Counted from the first letter of the stretch, positions 34,700 to 43,781 are shown. The stretch is DNA of 64,000 bases from Pseudomonadota bacterium (GCA_018896025.1 JAHIND010000008.1:372001-436000), one strand, 5' to 3'. The notes: a model not told the origin generated them from the letters alone. A program made the numbers and translations.

Positions 34700-35805
34700 T
34701 TTTGGGGTTCCTTCATGAAAGGAGGCGGGCATCCCAGGGGGCCGTAGCGTTTGGCCATGGCCGCGTATACCGGCTTGCCCAGGAGGAAGGTGTAAATCAC
34801 GTCGGCCTGGGCGGCAGGGATCACGTCCTTGAACTCCTCGGGCTGCAAAATCTTGCCGATGGCGTAGGCGTCGCTCAAGGCGGTGCCCAGGTTGGTGGTG
34901 TACCAGTTGAAGGGATGCAGCACATAAACCCGGCCGGTTTGGAAGGCCTTCAGGTTTTTGTAAAACTCGGGCTTCTTGGCGTAGTCCGCCGCCACCAGGG
35001 CCAGGCCGCCGCCGTCCACGAAGATGTATTCCGGGTTCAAGCCCAGAAGCTGTTCCTTGTCCAGCATGACATGCCCGGCTTTTTTCGGGGCGGCGGCCAG
35101 GTTCTTGGCTCCCACCCAGCGGAAGGGCAGGTAGTGTGGGTCGGTGCTCTCCAGGCCGTGCACGCCCTTGAAGCCGATGCCGCCCACGTAGGCTCCGGGC
35201 CGCTCCTTGGCCAGGGCTCCGCGCCGGGCCAGGTCCTTTTGCCATGCCTCCATCTGGGCCACCAACGCCTGGGCCCGCTTATCCTTACCCAGGATGCGCC
35301 CGGCCAGGAGGATGGAGTCCAGCACCACCTTGTCAAAGGAGGCGAAGGGGCCGTAGGACAGCACCACCACCGGGATGTTGAGCAGCGACTGCAACTGATC
35401 GGCCTTGGCCTTTTGCAGGTAGGTGACGAACACCACCTGGGGCCGCACCTTGAGCACTCCCTCCAAGTCGGGCAGGTTGTTGATGGCCGGGACCCCGCCG
35501 GGGGTGATGACCGGCAGCTTGGCCAGTTCGGGTTTGGCGTAGTAATAGGGCCGCCCGTGGGGGAAGCGCTTTTCCAGGGCCTCGATGCCCACCACCTTGT
35601 CCTGGGCCTCCAGATAGACGATGAGACGCAGGCATCCCGGCCCCAGGCACACGATGCGCGAGGGGCTCAGGGGCACCGTTACCTTGCGCCCAGTGAGGTC
35701 GGTCACCTGGATGGTGCCCGCGGCTTGGGCCAGGGGCGCCAGGGCCAAAAGCAGCAGGCCCGCCAGGATGAAGAAAAATAGGCGCTTATAATTTGCCGGA
35801 AACAT
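34696..35805 (-). CDS. metal-chelate ABC importer, periplasmic binding protein (FepB/BtuF type)
   Basis: 369 residues from the ATG at 35803-35805 with a signal peptide (RLFFFILAGLLLLALAPLAQ, cleavage near AQAAG). The TroA-like fold starts IQVTDLTGRKVTVPLSPSRI, and the stretch CLGPGCLRLIVYLEAQDKVV recalls a subgroup common in methanogens and sulfate reducers with a GPGALRLxxYL signature. It would pass a TonB-delivered chelate to the permease at 36614. The cargo (siderophore, cobamide, heme or oxoanion complex) cannot be read from sequence. Confidence 0.85.
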   Translation of the reverse strand: MFPANYKRLFFFILAGLLLLALAPLAQAAGTIQVTDLTGRKVTVPLSPSRIVCLGPGCLRLIVYLEAQDKVVGIEALEKRFPHGRPYYYAKPELAKLPVITPGGVPAINNLPDLEGVLKVRPQVVFVTYLQKAKADQLQSLLNIPVVVLSYGPFASFDKVVLDSILLAGRILGKDKRAQALVAQMEAWQKDLARRGALAKERPGAYVGGIGFKGVHGLESTDPHYLPFRWVGAKNLAAAPKKAGHVMLDKEQLLGLNPEYIFVDGGGLALVAADYAKKPEFYKNLKAFQTGRVYVLHPFNWYTTNLGTALSDAYAIGKILQPEEFKDVIPAAQADVIYTFLLGKPVYAAMAKRYGPLGCPPPFMKEPQK

Positions 35806-35816
35806 CGTGCTCTCTC

Positions 35817-36617
35817 CTAGGTGGCATACTGGGTTGCGGGGCGGGCCGGTTTGCGGGGGGACGCGCTGCGGGGGATGACCACCCGGTGGCCCTCCACCTC
35901 GGCCAGAATCGCCTCCACGCCGTAAACTTGCCGAATGATGTCGGCGGTCAATTCCTCGGGAGTGATCAGGGCGTGCACCTGCCCCTGCTTCATCAAGACT
36001 ATGCGGTCCAGATAGCGCAGGGCCAAGTTGATATCGTGCAGGCACACCGCCGCGCCCAGGCCCTGGTCGCGCACCGCCTGCATGAGCAGTTCCATGACCT
36101 CCAGTTGGTTGCGCAGGTCCAGGTTGCTGGTGGGTTCGTCCAACAGCAGCAGGTGAGGCTCCTGGGCCAGGGCCCTGGCGATGACCACCTTCTGGGCCTC
36201 GCCGCCGCTCAGGCTGGACACCGGGCGCAGGGCCAGGGGCTCCAGGCCCATCTGGGTCAGCACCCGAGTCACCACCTCCAGGTCGTGGGAGGTGGCCTGC
36301 CACTTGATATGGGGCTTGCGGCCCAGGAGCACCGCGTCGAACACGCTGAGCGGTTCGCGCTCCTGGCTTTGGGCCACGTAGCCGATGAGCCGGGCGATCT
36401 GCTCGCCCCCCAGCTTGCTTAGGTCGCGGTCCTCGACCATGACCACGCCCTTTTGAGGGCGCAGGATGCGGTTGAGGCAGCGGAGCAGGGTGGACTTGCC
36501 CGCGCCGTTGACCCCCAGGATGCCGGTGATCTCGCCGTGCTCCAGGGACAGGTTGAGCCCGCGCAGCACCGGCTGGCCGTTGTAGTTGAAATGCAGATCT
36601 TTGGCTTCCAGGGTCAT
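35817..36617 (-). CDS. metal-chelate ABC importer ATPase (FecE/BtuD type)
   Basis: 266 residues from the ATG at 36617, overlapping the permease stop by four bases. Walker A GVNGAGKST (about 35-43), Q-loop AQSQEREP, signature LSGGEAQKV and Walker B LLLLDEPTSNLDLRNQ are intact. Family: iron-siderophore/cobalamin/heme importers. Confidence 0.92.
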   Translation of the reverse strand: MTLEAKDLHFNYNGQPVLRGLNLSLEHGEITGILGVNGAGKSTLLRCLNRILRPQKGVVMVEDRDLSKLGGEQIARLIGYVAQSQEREPLSVFDAVLLGRKPHIKWQATSHDLEVVTRVLTQMGLEPLALRPVSSLSGGEAQKVVIARALAQEPHLLLLDEPTSNLDLRNQLEVMELLMQAVRDQGLGAAVCLHDINLALRYLDRIVLMKQGQVHALITPEELTADIIRQVYGVEAILAEVEGHRVVIPRSASPRKPARPATQYAT

Positions 36618-37732
36618 AGCCGCTTCCCCTTTAGCAACAGATAGAGGAACAGCGGCGCGCCCATGAAAGAGGTGAGCACCCCCACCGGCAGGCTGCCCGA
36701 GCCCACCACCAGACGGCCCACCGTGTCCGCGGCCAAGAGCAGGGCCGAGCCCACCAGGCCGGAGCAAGGCACCAGCAGGCGGTGGTCGCCGCCCACCAGG
36801 CGGCGGCTGATGTGCGGGGCCAGCAGGCCCAAGAAGGCGATGATGCCGTGGAAGGCGGTGGCCAAGGCCACCAGCAGGGAGGCCAGGAACATGCCCAGCA
36901 GGCGCAGGCGGGTGACGTGCACCCCCAGGGCCTGGGCGGTTTCCTCGCCGGCCAGCAGGGCGTTGAGGTCCCAGCGGTGTCGCAGAAAATAGGCGCTTAC
37001 CAGCAGGGTGGCCACGGCCAGCACCAGGATCTCGCGCCAGTTGGAGCGGGCCACGTCGCCGAAGGTCCAGAACACCACGGTGGCGATTTCCACCTCGGTG
37101 GCGAAATATTGGATGAGGATGGTGCCGGACATGAACAGCGAGGACATGGCCACTCCGGCCAGGATCACCGCCGAGGCGCTCATCTGGCGCATGCGGGCCA
37201 GCAGGACAATCACCACCGTGGCGGCCATGGCTCCGGCAAAAGCCATCAGGGTTACGGCGTAAAGGCTGCTGAACATGAAGTCGCCCGATCCGGCGCTGTA
37301 CAGGGCGCTGGTGCTCACCGCTCCGGCCCCCATGAACACAATGGCAAAGGCGGCGCCGAAAGCCGCGCCGTGGCTCATGCCCAGGGTGAAGGGAGAGGCC
37401 AGGGGGTTGCGTAATAGGCTTTGGGTGAGCAGGCCGGAGATGCCCAGGCCCCAGCCGGTGACGATGGCGGCCACGATGCGCGGCAGGCGGATGTTGAACA
37501 CAACCACCGACTGGGCCCCTTCGCCCTGGCCCAGCAAGATGAGCAGCACCTTGTAGGGTGAAAGGTCGTAGGCCCCCACCGCAATCGCCTGCAGGGCCAT
37601 CAGGACGGTGAGCACGGCCAGGGCGGCCAGGATTAGGTAGCGCCGCCGTAGGCCCGCGCCGTAGCGGGATACCAGATCGCCACCCAGGCTTTCGGCCACG
37701 GGGGCGGGCAGTGTGGCGTGATGGTGTTTCAT
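36614..37732 (-). CDS. metal-chelate ABC importer permease (FecCD/BtuC family)
   Basis: 372 residues with about ten membrane helices and the family stretches FNIRLPRIVAAIVTGWGLGI, GMSHGAAFGAAFAIVF and the C-terminal GLLAPHISRRLVGGDHRLLV that touches the ATPase. It lies 72 bp after the TonB receptor gene, with a hairpin in the gap. Confidence 0.92.
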   Translation of the reverse strand: MKHHHATLPAPVAESLGGDLVSRYGAGLRRRYLILAALAVLTVLMALQAIAVGAYDLSPYKVLLILLGQGEGAQSVVVFNIRLPRIVAAIVTGWGLGISGLLTQSLLRNPLASPFTLGMSHGAAFGAAFAIVFMGAGAVSTSALYSAGSGDFMFSSLYAVTLMAFAGAMAATVVIVLLARMRQMSASAVILAGVAMSSLFMSGTILIQYFATEVEIATVVFWTFGDVARSNWREILVLAVATLLVSAYFLRHRWDLNALLAGEETAQALGVHVTRLRLLGMFLASLLVALATAFHGIIAFLGLLAPHISRRLVGGDHRLLVPCSGLVGSALLLAADTVGRLVVGSGSLPVGVLTSFMGAPLFLYLLLKGKRL

Positions 37733-37766
37733 AGGCTGATAGATCGTCTCCGGCCGTCTTTTACAA

Positions 37767-37798
37767 GAGGCGGGACCGCCGCTGGACGGACCCGCCTC
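37767..37798. promoter_or_regulatory. intercistronic hairpin between permease and TonB receptor genes
   Basis: GAGGCGGG / CCCGCCTC stem with a 16-base spacer, six bases past the receptor stop. Only a weak T-rich tail follows, so partial termination or message protection is likely, lowering importer relative to receptor. Confidence 0.5.
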
Positions 37799-37804
37799 CC
37801 TGGT

Positions 37805-39721
37805 TTAAAAGCTGAACTCCACGCCCAGCATGCCGTTGATGCCCGGCATGGGATAGCCGGGCTTGTACTCGTAGTCCTGGTTGGTCAGGTTTTCGCCCGC
37901 GGCGAATACTTTCATGTCCAGTCCCATCATCTTGAAGGCGTAACTGACCTTGGCGTTGAAGACCAAAAAGCCGTCCACCATTTTGCGCGTACCCGCGTAG
38001 CGGGTGTCGCTGACGTAGTACTCATCTACGTACTGGGCGTCCACGCTGGCCATCCAGCCGGGCAGGAAACGCCAGTTGGCTCCCGCCGACCCGCTCCACT
38101 CCGGGGCGTAGGGGGTGTCCTCGGGGCTGCGGTCCAGGTAGGTGCCGCCTACGAACAGGGCCAGGTTGCGCGTTGGGTAGAAGGTGATATTGCCCTCGAT
38201 GCCCTGGTTGTCGAAGTCGCCGATGTTCTCCCAGTGGGTGGGGTTGTAGACCAGCACCAGGCGGTCGCTGCCCTTGTCCCGGAAATAGGTGAGGTCGGCC
38301 TTGACCCAGGAGGCGAATTTCTGGGACACGCCCAACTCGAAATGGTTCAGCTCCTCGGGTTTGAGGTTCTCCCACAGGCTGTTGTTCCAGTAGAGCTTGG
38401 ATTGCTGCACCACGTACACGCCCGGGTAATTGTAGGTGTGGGCGAAGTTGGCGTGCAACTCGCTGTCCTGATAGCGCACGATGGCCCCGGCCTGATACCC
38501 GGTTTCCGAGCTGAAGTTGTTGTGGTCAAAGTAGCGCGCGCCCAGCGAGGGAATGAAGCTGACCTCGCCCAACTTGAACTCCTGGCTGATGGCCGCGTAG
38601 GGCTGGGACAGGCGGAAGGTTTCCTTTTCACCGCCTTTCTGGGTGCCACTGGCGCTGATGTTTAAAACTTTGCCGGAGAGGTAGTCCTGGTCGAATCCCA
38701 GGGTCAGGGCGCCGCCCTGCCACATGGTCAGGGTCTGGTTGATGCGGATGCCGTAGTTGTTGTAGTCGGTGCGGGTGTCGCTGCCGTCGCTCTGGTCCTG
38801 CCAGTCCAGGTGCCCATCATCCCAATAGGCCTTCACGTAGCCATAGCCCCAGTCGTACTTGTCTTCCAGCTTGAGGATGCTGATGGTGTCCCTGGTCTTG
38901 AAGGTGCCGTCGCTTTCCTCTGGGTGCCCCTCGGGGCCGGGGTCTTCGGACCAGTTATTGGTGTAGTTCACCAACAGGCTCAGGCGCAGGTGCGGGTTGA
39001 AGCTGTAGCCGATGTTGCCGTAGTAGTTTTGTAGCGAGCCCCCGGCGTTGTCGCGCTGGCCGTCGCCGTAGCGGTAGCTCTGCACCAGGTAGTAGTCAAA
39101 GCCCTCGATCTTGCCGCCGGTCTCAACCATTTCGGTCAGGGAGTTGTAGGAACCGCCCGCCAGCTTGCCGTGGGTGTAGAAGCCGTCTTCCTTCTTGTAT
39201 TTAGGCAAGATGTTGATGGCCGCGAAGGCGTTGTTGCCGAACAGGACCGGCTGGGCGCCCTTGTATACCTCTATGGCGTGCACGTTGTCGATGGAGAGCA
39301 TGTCCATGACCGAGTGGTTCCAAACTCCCACCACCATGGGAATGCCGTCGATCATGGTGACGATGTCCTGGCCGGGGCGGCCGCTGCCCATGCCCCGGAT
39401 GAACACCGCCCCACCGGAGCCGCCGCCAAAGGAGCCCACCGGGTTGTGGCGGCTGATCACCACGCCCGGAGTGCGGCGCAGGGCCGAGGGCAGGTCGCCG
39501 GCGTTCATGTCGTCTATTTGCTGCTCGCTTATCACGGTCACTTCGCTGGCCAGGCGGTTCACCTGGTCGCCCTCGATGATGGGCGAGGACACCACTACCA
39601 CGTCATCGGTCTTTTGAGCCTTGTCCTCGCTCTTTTCCTGGGCCCACCCGGCTCCGGCCGGAAGGCTCAACCCCACACACAGCGCGGTCACCGCGCAAAA
39701 CCTTGCGATACGGCTAACCAT
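37805..39721 (-). CDS. TonB-dependent outer-membrane receptor
   Basis: 638 residues from the ATG at 39721 (GGAGGA at six-base spacing; two upstream in-frame starts add nothing). Signal peptide ends near AGAGWAQ. A TonB-box-like DDVVVVS is followed by the plug (LPSALRRTPGVVISRHNPVG, GAVFIRGMGSGRPGQDIVTM) and a beta-barrel ending in Phe (GVEFSF). It takes up a chelate against a gradient using ExbBD-TonB, not encoded here. The barrel motif YEYKPGYPMPG near the end is BtuB/siderophore-receptor-like. It heads the ten-gene uptake cluster. Confidence 0.92.
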   Translation of the reverse strand: MVSRIARFCAVTALCVGLSLPAGAGWAQEKSEDKAQKTDDVVVVSSPIIEGDQVNRLASEVTVISEQQIDDMNAGDLPSALRRTPGVVISRHNPVGSFGGGSGGAVFIRGMGSGRPGQDIVTMIDGIPMVVGVWNHSVMDMLSIDNVHAIEVYKGAQPVLFGNNAFAAINILPKYKKEDGFYTHGKLAGGSYNSLTEMVETGGKIEGFDYYLVQSYRYGDGQRDNAGGSLQNYYGNIGYSFNPHLRLSLLVNYTNNWSEDPGPEGHPEESDGTFKTRDTISILKLEDKYDWGYGYVKAYWDDGHLDWQDQSDGSDTRTDYNNYGIRINQTLTMWQGGALTLGFDQDYLSGKVLNISASGTQKGGEKETFRLSQPYAAISQEFKLGEVSFIPSLGARYFDHNNFSSETGYQAGAIVRYQDSELHANFAHTYNYPGVYVVQQSKLYWNNSLWENLKPEELNHFELGVSQKFASWVKADLTYFRDKGSDRLVLVYNPTHWENIGDFDNQGIEGNITFYPTRNLALFVGGTYLDRSPEDTPYAPEWSGSAGANWRFLPGWMASVDAQYVDEYYVSDTRYAGTRKMVDGFLVFNAKVSYAFKMMGLDMKVFAAGENLTNQDYEYKPGYPMPGINGMLGVEFSF

Positions 39722-39782
39722 TTCCATTCCTCCATGAATAACCAGCGTGCTGTCTTCATGGTCAGCCTTATTCGCCTGGCAT

Positions 39783-39828
39783 AAAAAAACCAAAAGGCGC
39801 CTTGGGAGCTGCCGCTCCCCGTGCCTTC
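39783..39828 (-). terminator. intrinsic terminator inside the receptor leader (attenuator)
   Basis: On the minus strand AAGGC-...-GGGAGC-GGCA-GCTCCC-...-GCCTT is followed by TTGG and seven T. It lies 62 bp before the receptor start, so transcripts from the upstream promoter must read through it. Confidence 0.75.
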
Positions 39829-39871
39829 TGGCTGGTAGTTCTTCAACCCTGATTTTTTGGTGCGAATATCT

Positions 39872-39887
39872 GGCGCTTTCTAGCGCC
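39872..39887 (-). promoter_or_regulatory. leader hairpin upstream of the attenuator
   Basis: GGCGCT-AGAA-AGCGCC is a perfect 6-bp stem with a tetraloop, close to the predicted transcription start. Confidence 0.5.
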
Positions 39888-39898
39888 GCTCTATTTAA

Positions 39899-39927
39899 TG
39901 AGTATCACCGGCGGGTATTTGTGTCAA
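39899..39927 (-). promoter_or_regulatory. sigma-70 type promoter for the receptor leader
   Basis: TTGACA and TACTCA are separated by exactly 17 bases on the minus strand. The -35 is perfect; the -10 is only moderate. The overlapping GATACTCATTAAAT is loosely Fur-box-like, which would suit metal control. Confidence 0.45.
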
Positions 39928-40024
39928 GATCGCTCTGCGCCACGGAATAGGCGCTTAACCTATTTATTTGCCAGGCTTTATCCGCGACACGGCGCCATGG
40001 TTCAGTAGGGGGGTGCCTGCGGGA

Positions 40025-41668
40025 TCAATCCAGCACCGCGCCTTGGGCGGCGGAGGAGACCAGCCTTACGTAACGCCGCATGTAACCAGGCGGAATTTCT
40101 CTGCGCCGGGGCTCATGGGCGGCCAAGCGTTTGGCCATTTCCTCGGGGCTGAGGTCCACCTCCAGGCTGCGCTGGGCGATGTCGATGCGGATCAGGTCGC
40201 CGGTCCTTACCGCCGCGATTGGGCCGCCCACCGCCGCTTCGGGGGAAACGTGGCCCACGCAGGGCCCCTGGCTGGCTCCGCTGAAGCGGCCGTCGGTTAC
40301 CAGGGCCACCCGCTTCAGGCCCGACTGGTTCAGCCCCACGGTAACCGCCAGAGTCTCGGGCATGCCCGGCCCGCCCTTGGGGCCCTCGTTGCGGATAACC
40401 ACCACTTCGCCTTCTAATATAGTTCCCTCGCGCAGGCCCTCCAGGCAGGCCTCCTCGGATTCGAACACCCGGGCCGGTCCGCTAAAGCGGTGCATCTCCG
40501 GGCTCACCGCCGATTGCTTGATCACCGACCCTTCGGGAGCCAGGTTGCCGAACAGGGCCACGGTGCCGCCCTGGGCGAAGTGAGGCCGATCCCTGGGCGG
40601 GATAACCGCCTCGTCGCGCACCTGGGCCGAGGCCAGCACCTCCCCCCAGCTCAGGCCCGCCACGGTGGGGGCTTCCTGGTGCAGGTCTTGGGCGATGCGG
40701 CTCATCACCGCGGGCACCCCGCCCGCCCGGTGCAGATCCAGCACCCCGTAGGGGCCGTTGGGGCTGATGGCGCACAGGGTGGGCACCTGGCGGCTGAAGT
40801 GGTTGAAGCGCTCCAGGGGCAGCTCCAGGCCCAGCTCCCGGGCCAGGGCGGGCAGGTGCAGGGCCGCGTTGGTGGAGCCACCCAGGGCCTGGCACAGCAT
40901 CAAGGCGTTTTCCAGGGAATCGGCGGTCAGATATTGTCGGGCGCTCAGCCCCTGCTCCACCAGCTCCACCACCCGGCGGCCGCAAACGCGGGCCAGGCGC
41001 AGCTTGTCGGCGGCGTAGCCGGGCACCGTGGCCGAGCCGGGCAAGGCCAGGCCCAGGGCCTCGCTGATGCACTGGAAGGTGTTGGCCGTACCCATGACCT
41101 CGCAGGCCCCGCAGGAGCCGCTGGTCACGCAGGCGATGCGGTCCTCCGGATCCTCGTAGTCGGCCAGCTTCACGCTGTCCACCTGGTTGCGCCGCTGGCG
41201 TATGGCCTTTTCGCTTGGGCCGCCGGGCAAAAGCACGGTGGGTAGGTCCAGGCGGGCGGCGGCCATGAGCATGCCGGGGATGATCTTGTCGCAGGAGGCC
41301 ACCATGACCACCCCGTCAAAGCGCATGCTGCGGATGTAGGTCTCCACCGTGTCGGCGATCAGCTCCCGTTGGGGCAGCACGTAGCGCATGCCCTCGTGGC
41401 CTTCGGCCAGACCGTCGCAGGGGGCGGGCACGTTGAACTCGAAGGCCAGGCCCCCGGCGGCCAGGATGCCTTCCTTGACCCGCGCGGCCAGGCCTTGCAG
41501 ATGCATGTGGCCGGGGTTGAACTCGGTGTGGGAGTTGGCTATGGCGATCAGGGGCTTTTGCCCGGCCTCCTCTATGTCCACCCCGGTGCCCCCCAAAACC
41601 CCCAGGCGTATGGCGCTGATGGCCCGGTCGCTGCGGTCGAAGATGGCTTGGCTGAGCGGCTTTTTCAT
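40025..41668 (-). CDS. ilvD: dihydroxy-acid dehydratase (IlvD/Edd family)
   Basis: 547 residues, normal for IlvD. Cluster-ligand Cys residues are in VASCDKIIPGMLMAAARLDL, TSGSCGACEVMGTANTFQC and the N-terminal NVPAPCDGLAEGHEGM; the C-terminal VTDGRFSGASQGPCVGHVSP is typical. It dehydrates 2,3-dihydroxy acids to 2-oxoacids, in valine/isoleucine synthesis or, for paralogues, in sugar-acid breakdown. Here it ends the long catabolic array rather than an ilv operon, 53 bp behind an MFS gene, so a catabolic dihydroxy-acid substrate is a fair alternative. Confidence 0.85.
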   Translation of the reverse strand: MKKPLSQAIFDRSDRAISAIRLGVLGGTGVDIEEAGQKPLIAIANSHTEFNPGHMHLQGLAARVKEGILAAGGLAFEFNVPAPCDGLAEGHEGMRYVLPQRELIADTVETYIRSMRFDGVVMVASCDKIIPGMLMAAARLDLPTVLLPGGPSEKAIRQRRNQVDSVKLADYEDPEDRIACVTSGSCGACEVMGTANTFQCISEALGLALPGSATVPGYAADKLRLARVCGRRVVELVEQGLSARQYLTADSLENALMLCQALGGSTNAALHLPALARELGLELPLERFNHFSRQVPTLCAISPNGPYGVLDLHRAGGVPAVMSRIAQDLHQEAPTVAGLSWGEVLASAQVRDEAVIPPRDRPHFAQGGTVALFGNLAPEGSVIKQSAVSPEMHRFSGPARVFESEEACLEGLREGTILEGEVVVIRNEGPKGGPGMPETLAVTVGLNQSGLKRVALVTDGRFSGASQGPCVGHVSPEAAVGGPIAAVRTGDLIRIDIAQRSLEVDLSPEEMAKRLAAHEPRRREIPPGYMRRYVRLVSSAAQGAVLD

Positions 41669-41699
41669 GCGTGGCTCCCTGGTTCTAAAATATCCCCCT

Positions 41700-41717
41700 G
41701 GACCGGTCTGTCGGTCC
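41700..41717. promoter_or_regulatory. hairpin between MFS and ilvD genes
   Basis: GGACCG-GTCTGT-CGGTCC, a 6-bp perfect stem five bases past the MFS stop on the minus strand; no T-run, so probably mRNA processing or stability. Confidence 0.45.
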
Positions 41718-41721
41718 GGGC

Positions 41722-43002
41722 CTAATTCGAGGCGCTGGGCTGGGCCCAGATGGAGGGCTTTACGGTTACGATTACGGCGGCGGCGGCCATGTCCACGAAG
41801 ATGAAGACCAGGTAGGCGGCGTCATAGGAACCGGTGAGGCTGAAGGAGCCTCCCATCAATACGTAGCCCACCGCCTGCAGGCCTAGGAACAGGGCCAGCA
41901 GGCGAAACACCGAGGCGAAGGCGGCCCGGCCGAAGCACCAGGCGCTGATGATGGGGAAGGTGGACATGATGCCCCCCATGCCGAAGCCGAACACCACGAT
42001 GAAAAAGCCCACGGTGACGGGCCCGCCGGCCACCCACCCCAGGATTTGCCCCAGGCCCACCATGGAGAACATGACCGCAGCCAAACGGTTGGGAGGGAAT
42101 CGGTCGCACAGGGTGCCCCAAGTGAACTTGCCGCAGGTTCCCGCCACCGAGGTCAGGGCCACCATGATCATGGCCGTGTCGCCGTCCATGCCCAGGTCTT
42201 GGAAGCGCGGCCCCAACTGGAACACCACCGCGAACACCCCGGCGCTGGCCAGGCCGTAGGCCATGCCCACCTTCCAAAAGGAGGAGCTTTTTATGAGCTG
42301 GCTGGGAGGCACCTGGGCCTGAGGCATGATTTTGATGGATGCCCTGTCTTCAGGGGCGACCGCTTGGCCATCGGGCAGCATGCCGCAGGATTCCGGGGAG
42401 TCGCGCACAAAAAGCCAGGCCAGAGGAGCCAGGCAGGCTATGCCCAGGCCGATGATGGTAAAGGCCCAGCCCAGCCCCACGGTGTGCAGCAAGTGATAGG
42501 CCGCAAAGGGGAGTATTACTCCGGCCGAGGTGAGACCGCTGGTGGCCATGCCCATGGCCCGGCCCCTGAGGCGCACGAACCAGTTGGACACGGCGGTGTT
42601 GGCCACCAGGGAGGACATGGCCGCGTTGCCCATGATCAACATGACGTAGGCTATGTAGAAAATCCAAAGCTCTTGGGCCTGGCCCAGGGTAATGAAGGCG
42701 GCGGCGGACACCACCGAGCCCAGGGCCATGAGGCGGCGAGGGCCGGTGATGGAGATGATGGTGCCGTAGGAGTATTGCCCCAGCAGGCCGCAGATAAAGC
42801 CGATGATGGGGGCCAGGTTTATATCGGCCCTGGTCCAGCCGCGCAGCTCGCACAGGGGGAGCATGAAGGCGTTGAAGGCATAGAATTGGCTGCCGGCCGA
42901 GGCGAAGTTGGCCAAAAAGGCAATGGCCACCACGTACCAACCATAATAAATACCCGCCGGAGGCGCGGCGGCGCTTTCTCGCAGGCCAGCATCCTTATTC
43001 AT
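41722..43002 (-). CDS. MFS transporter, oxalate/formate-antiporter-like
   Basis: 426 residues with 12 predicted helices. The opening YYGWYVVAIAFLANFASAGS and the GPRRLMALGSVVSAAAF region are like the OxlT/monocarboxylate MFS group. It would move a carboxylate such as the substrate or product of the operon. It overlaps the enoyl-CoA hydratase stop by four bases, so it is coupled to it. Direction and substrate unknown. Confidence 0.85.
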   Translation of the reverse strand: MNKDAGLRESAAAPPAGIYYGWYVVAIAFLANFASAGSQFYAFNAFMLPLCELRGWTRADINLAPIIGFICGLLGQYSYGTIISITGPRRLMALGSVVSAAAFITLGQAQELWIFYIAYVMLIMGNAAMSSLVANTAVSNWFVRLRGRAMGMATSGLTSAGVILPFAAYHLLHTVGLGWAFTIIGLGIACLAPLAWLFVRDSPESCGMLPDGQAVAPEDRASIKIMPQAQVPPSQLIKSSSFWKVGMAYGLASAGVFAVVFQLGPRFQDLGMDGDTAMIMVALTSVAGTCGKFTWGTLCDRFPPNRLAAVMFSMVGLGQILGWVAGGPVTVGFFIVVFGFGMGGIMSTFPIISAWCFGRAAFASVFRLLALFLGLQAVGYVLMGGSFSLTGSYDAAYLVFIFVDMAAAAVIVTVKPSIWAQPSASN

Positions 43003-43781
43003 CGGCAGTGGTAAAGAGGCTTGCGTTTTTCAACGAAAGCCCTGGCTCCCTCCTTCATGTCCTCGGTGGCCGCAAGCTCGGACCAGTTGCGCGCTTCCAC
43101 GTCCAGGGCCTGTTCCACGGCCAGATCGCGGGTCTGGTTGATAACCTTCTTGGCACCGGCGACCCCCAGGGGCCCACGCTTGGCGATACTCCGGGCCAGG
43201 CCCAAGGCCTCGGTCATTAGCTCCCCGCGCGGCACCACCTTTTCCACCAGGCCGTATTCGTAGGCCTCGGCCGCGCTGATGCGGCGTCCGGTGTAAACCA
43301 ACTCCTTGAAGCGGCCCAGGCCCAACAGGTGCAGCCCCCTGGCCATGCCTCCGTTGCCCGGAAAGATGGACAGGTTCACCTCCGGGAATCCCAGCACCGC
43401 ATCAGCGGAAGCGTAGCGTATATCGCAGCAAAGGGCTAGTTCCAATCCGCCCCCCAGGCAGAAGCCGTGGATGGCCGCGATCACCGGCCAGCGGTAGTTT
43501 TCCACCAGCGAGAAAATCTGGTGGGTCTTTTGCAGGCGGGTCAGGGCGGTCTCCGGGGTAAGCTCCAAAAAGGCCTTGATGTCCGCCCCGGCAGCGAAAG
43601 CCTTGTCTCCACCGCCGGACAGCACCACCGCCCGCACATGGTCACTCTTTTCCCCCAGCTCGGCGAACACCTCGCCCAGAGCCACCTTGGCCTCGGCGGT
43701 CAGGGGATTCATGGGCGGGTTGTTCAGGGTCACCTGGGCGATGAAGTCTTCTATCTTGTATTGAACCAATTGCTCGGGCAT
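42999..43781 (-). CDS. enoyl-CoA hydratase/isomerase family protein
   Basis: 260 residues, standard crotonase length. AFAAGADIKAF and the oxyanion-hole GFCLGGGLELAL are present, as are both acidic residues: the Glu in FPEVNLSIFPGNGG and the one in ELVYTGRRISA. It should hydrate a 2-enoyl-CoA in the beta-oxidation part of the operon, between the acyl-CoA dehydrogenase and hydroxyacyl-CoA dehydrogenase steps encoded at 57406-59455. Confidence 0.92.
   Translation of the reverse strand: MPEQLVQYKIEDFIAQVTLNNPPMNPLTAEAKVALGEVFAELGEKSDHVRAVVLSGGGDKAFAAGADIKAFLELTPETALTRLQKTHQIFSLVENYRWPVIAAIHGFCLGGGLELALCCDIRYASADAVLGFPEVNLSIFPGNGGMARGLHLLGLGRFKELVYTGRRISAAEAYEYGLVEKVVPRGELMTEALGLARSIAKRGPLGVAGAKKVINQTRDLAVEQALDVEARNWSELAATEDMKEGARAFVEKRKPLYHCR

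Larger units (their letters stand above)
39722..40024. other. intergenic region with promoter and leader RNA of the TonB receptor operon
   Basis: About 300 bases between ilvD and the receptor gene, both on the minus strand. It holds a promoter-like pair (39899-39927), a leader hairpin (39872-39887) and an intrinsic terminator (39783-39828) in front of the receptor start. The part next to ilvD (about 39930-40024) has no clear terminator for ilvD. Confidence 0.65.

Noticed and set aside
34700..35245. N-terminal extension of the methyltransferase frame to 35245
   Set aside because: The extension is antiparallel-frame overlap with the binding-protein gene and has no domain similarity; the methyltransferase fold is complete from 34699.
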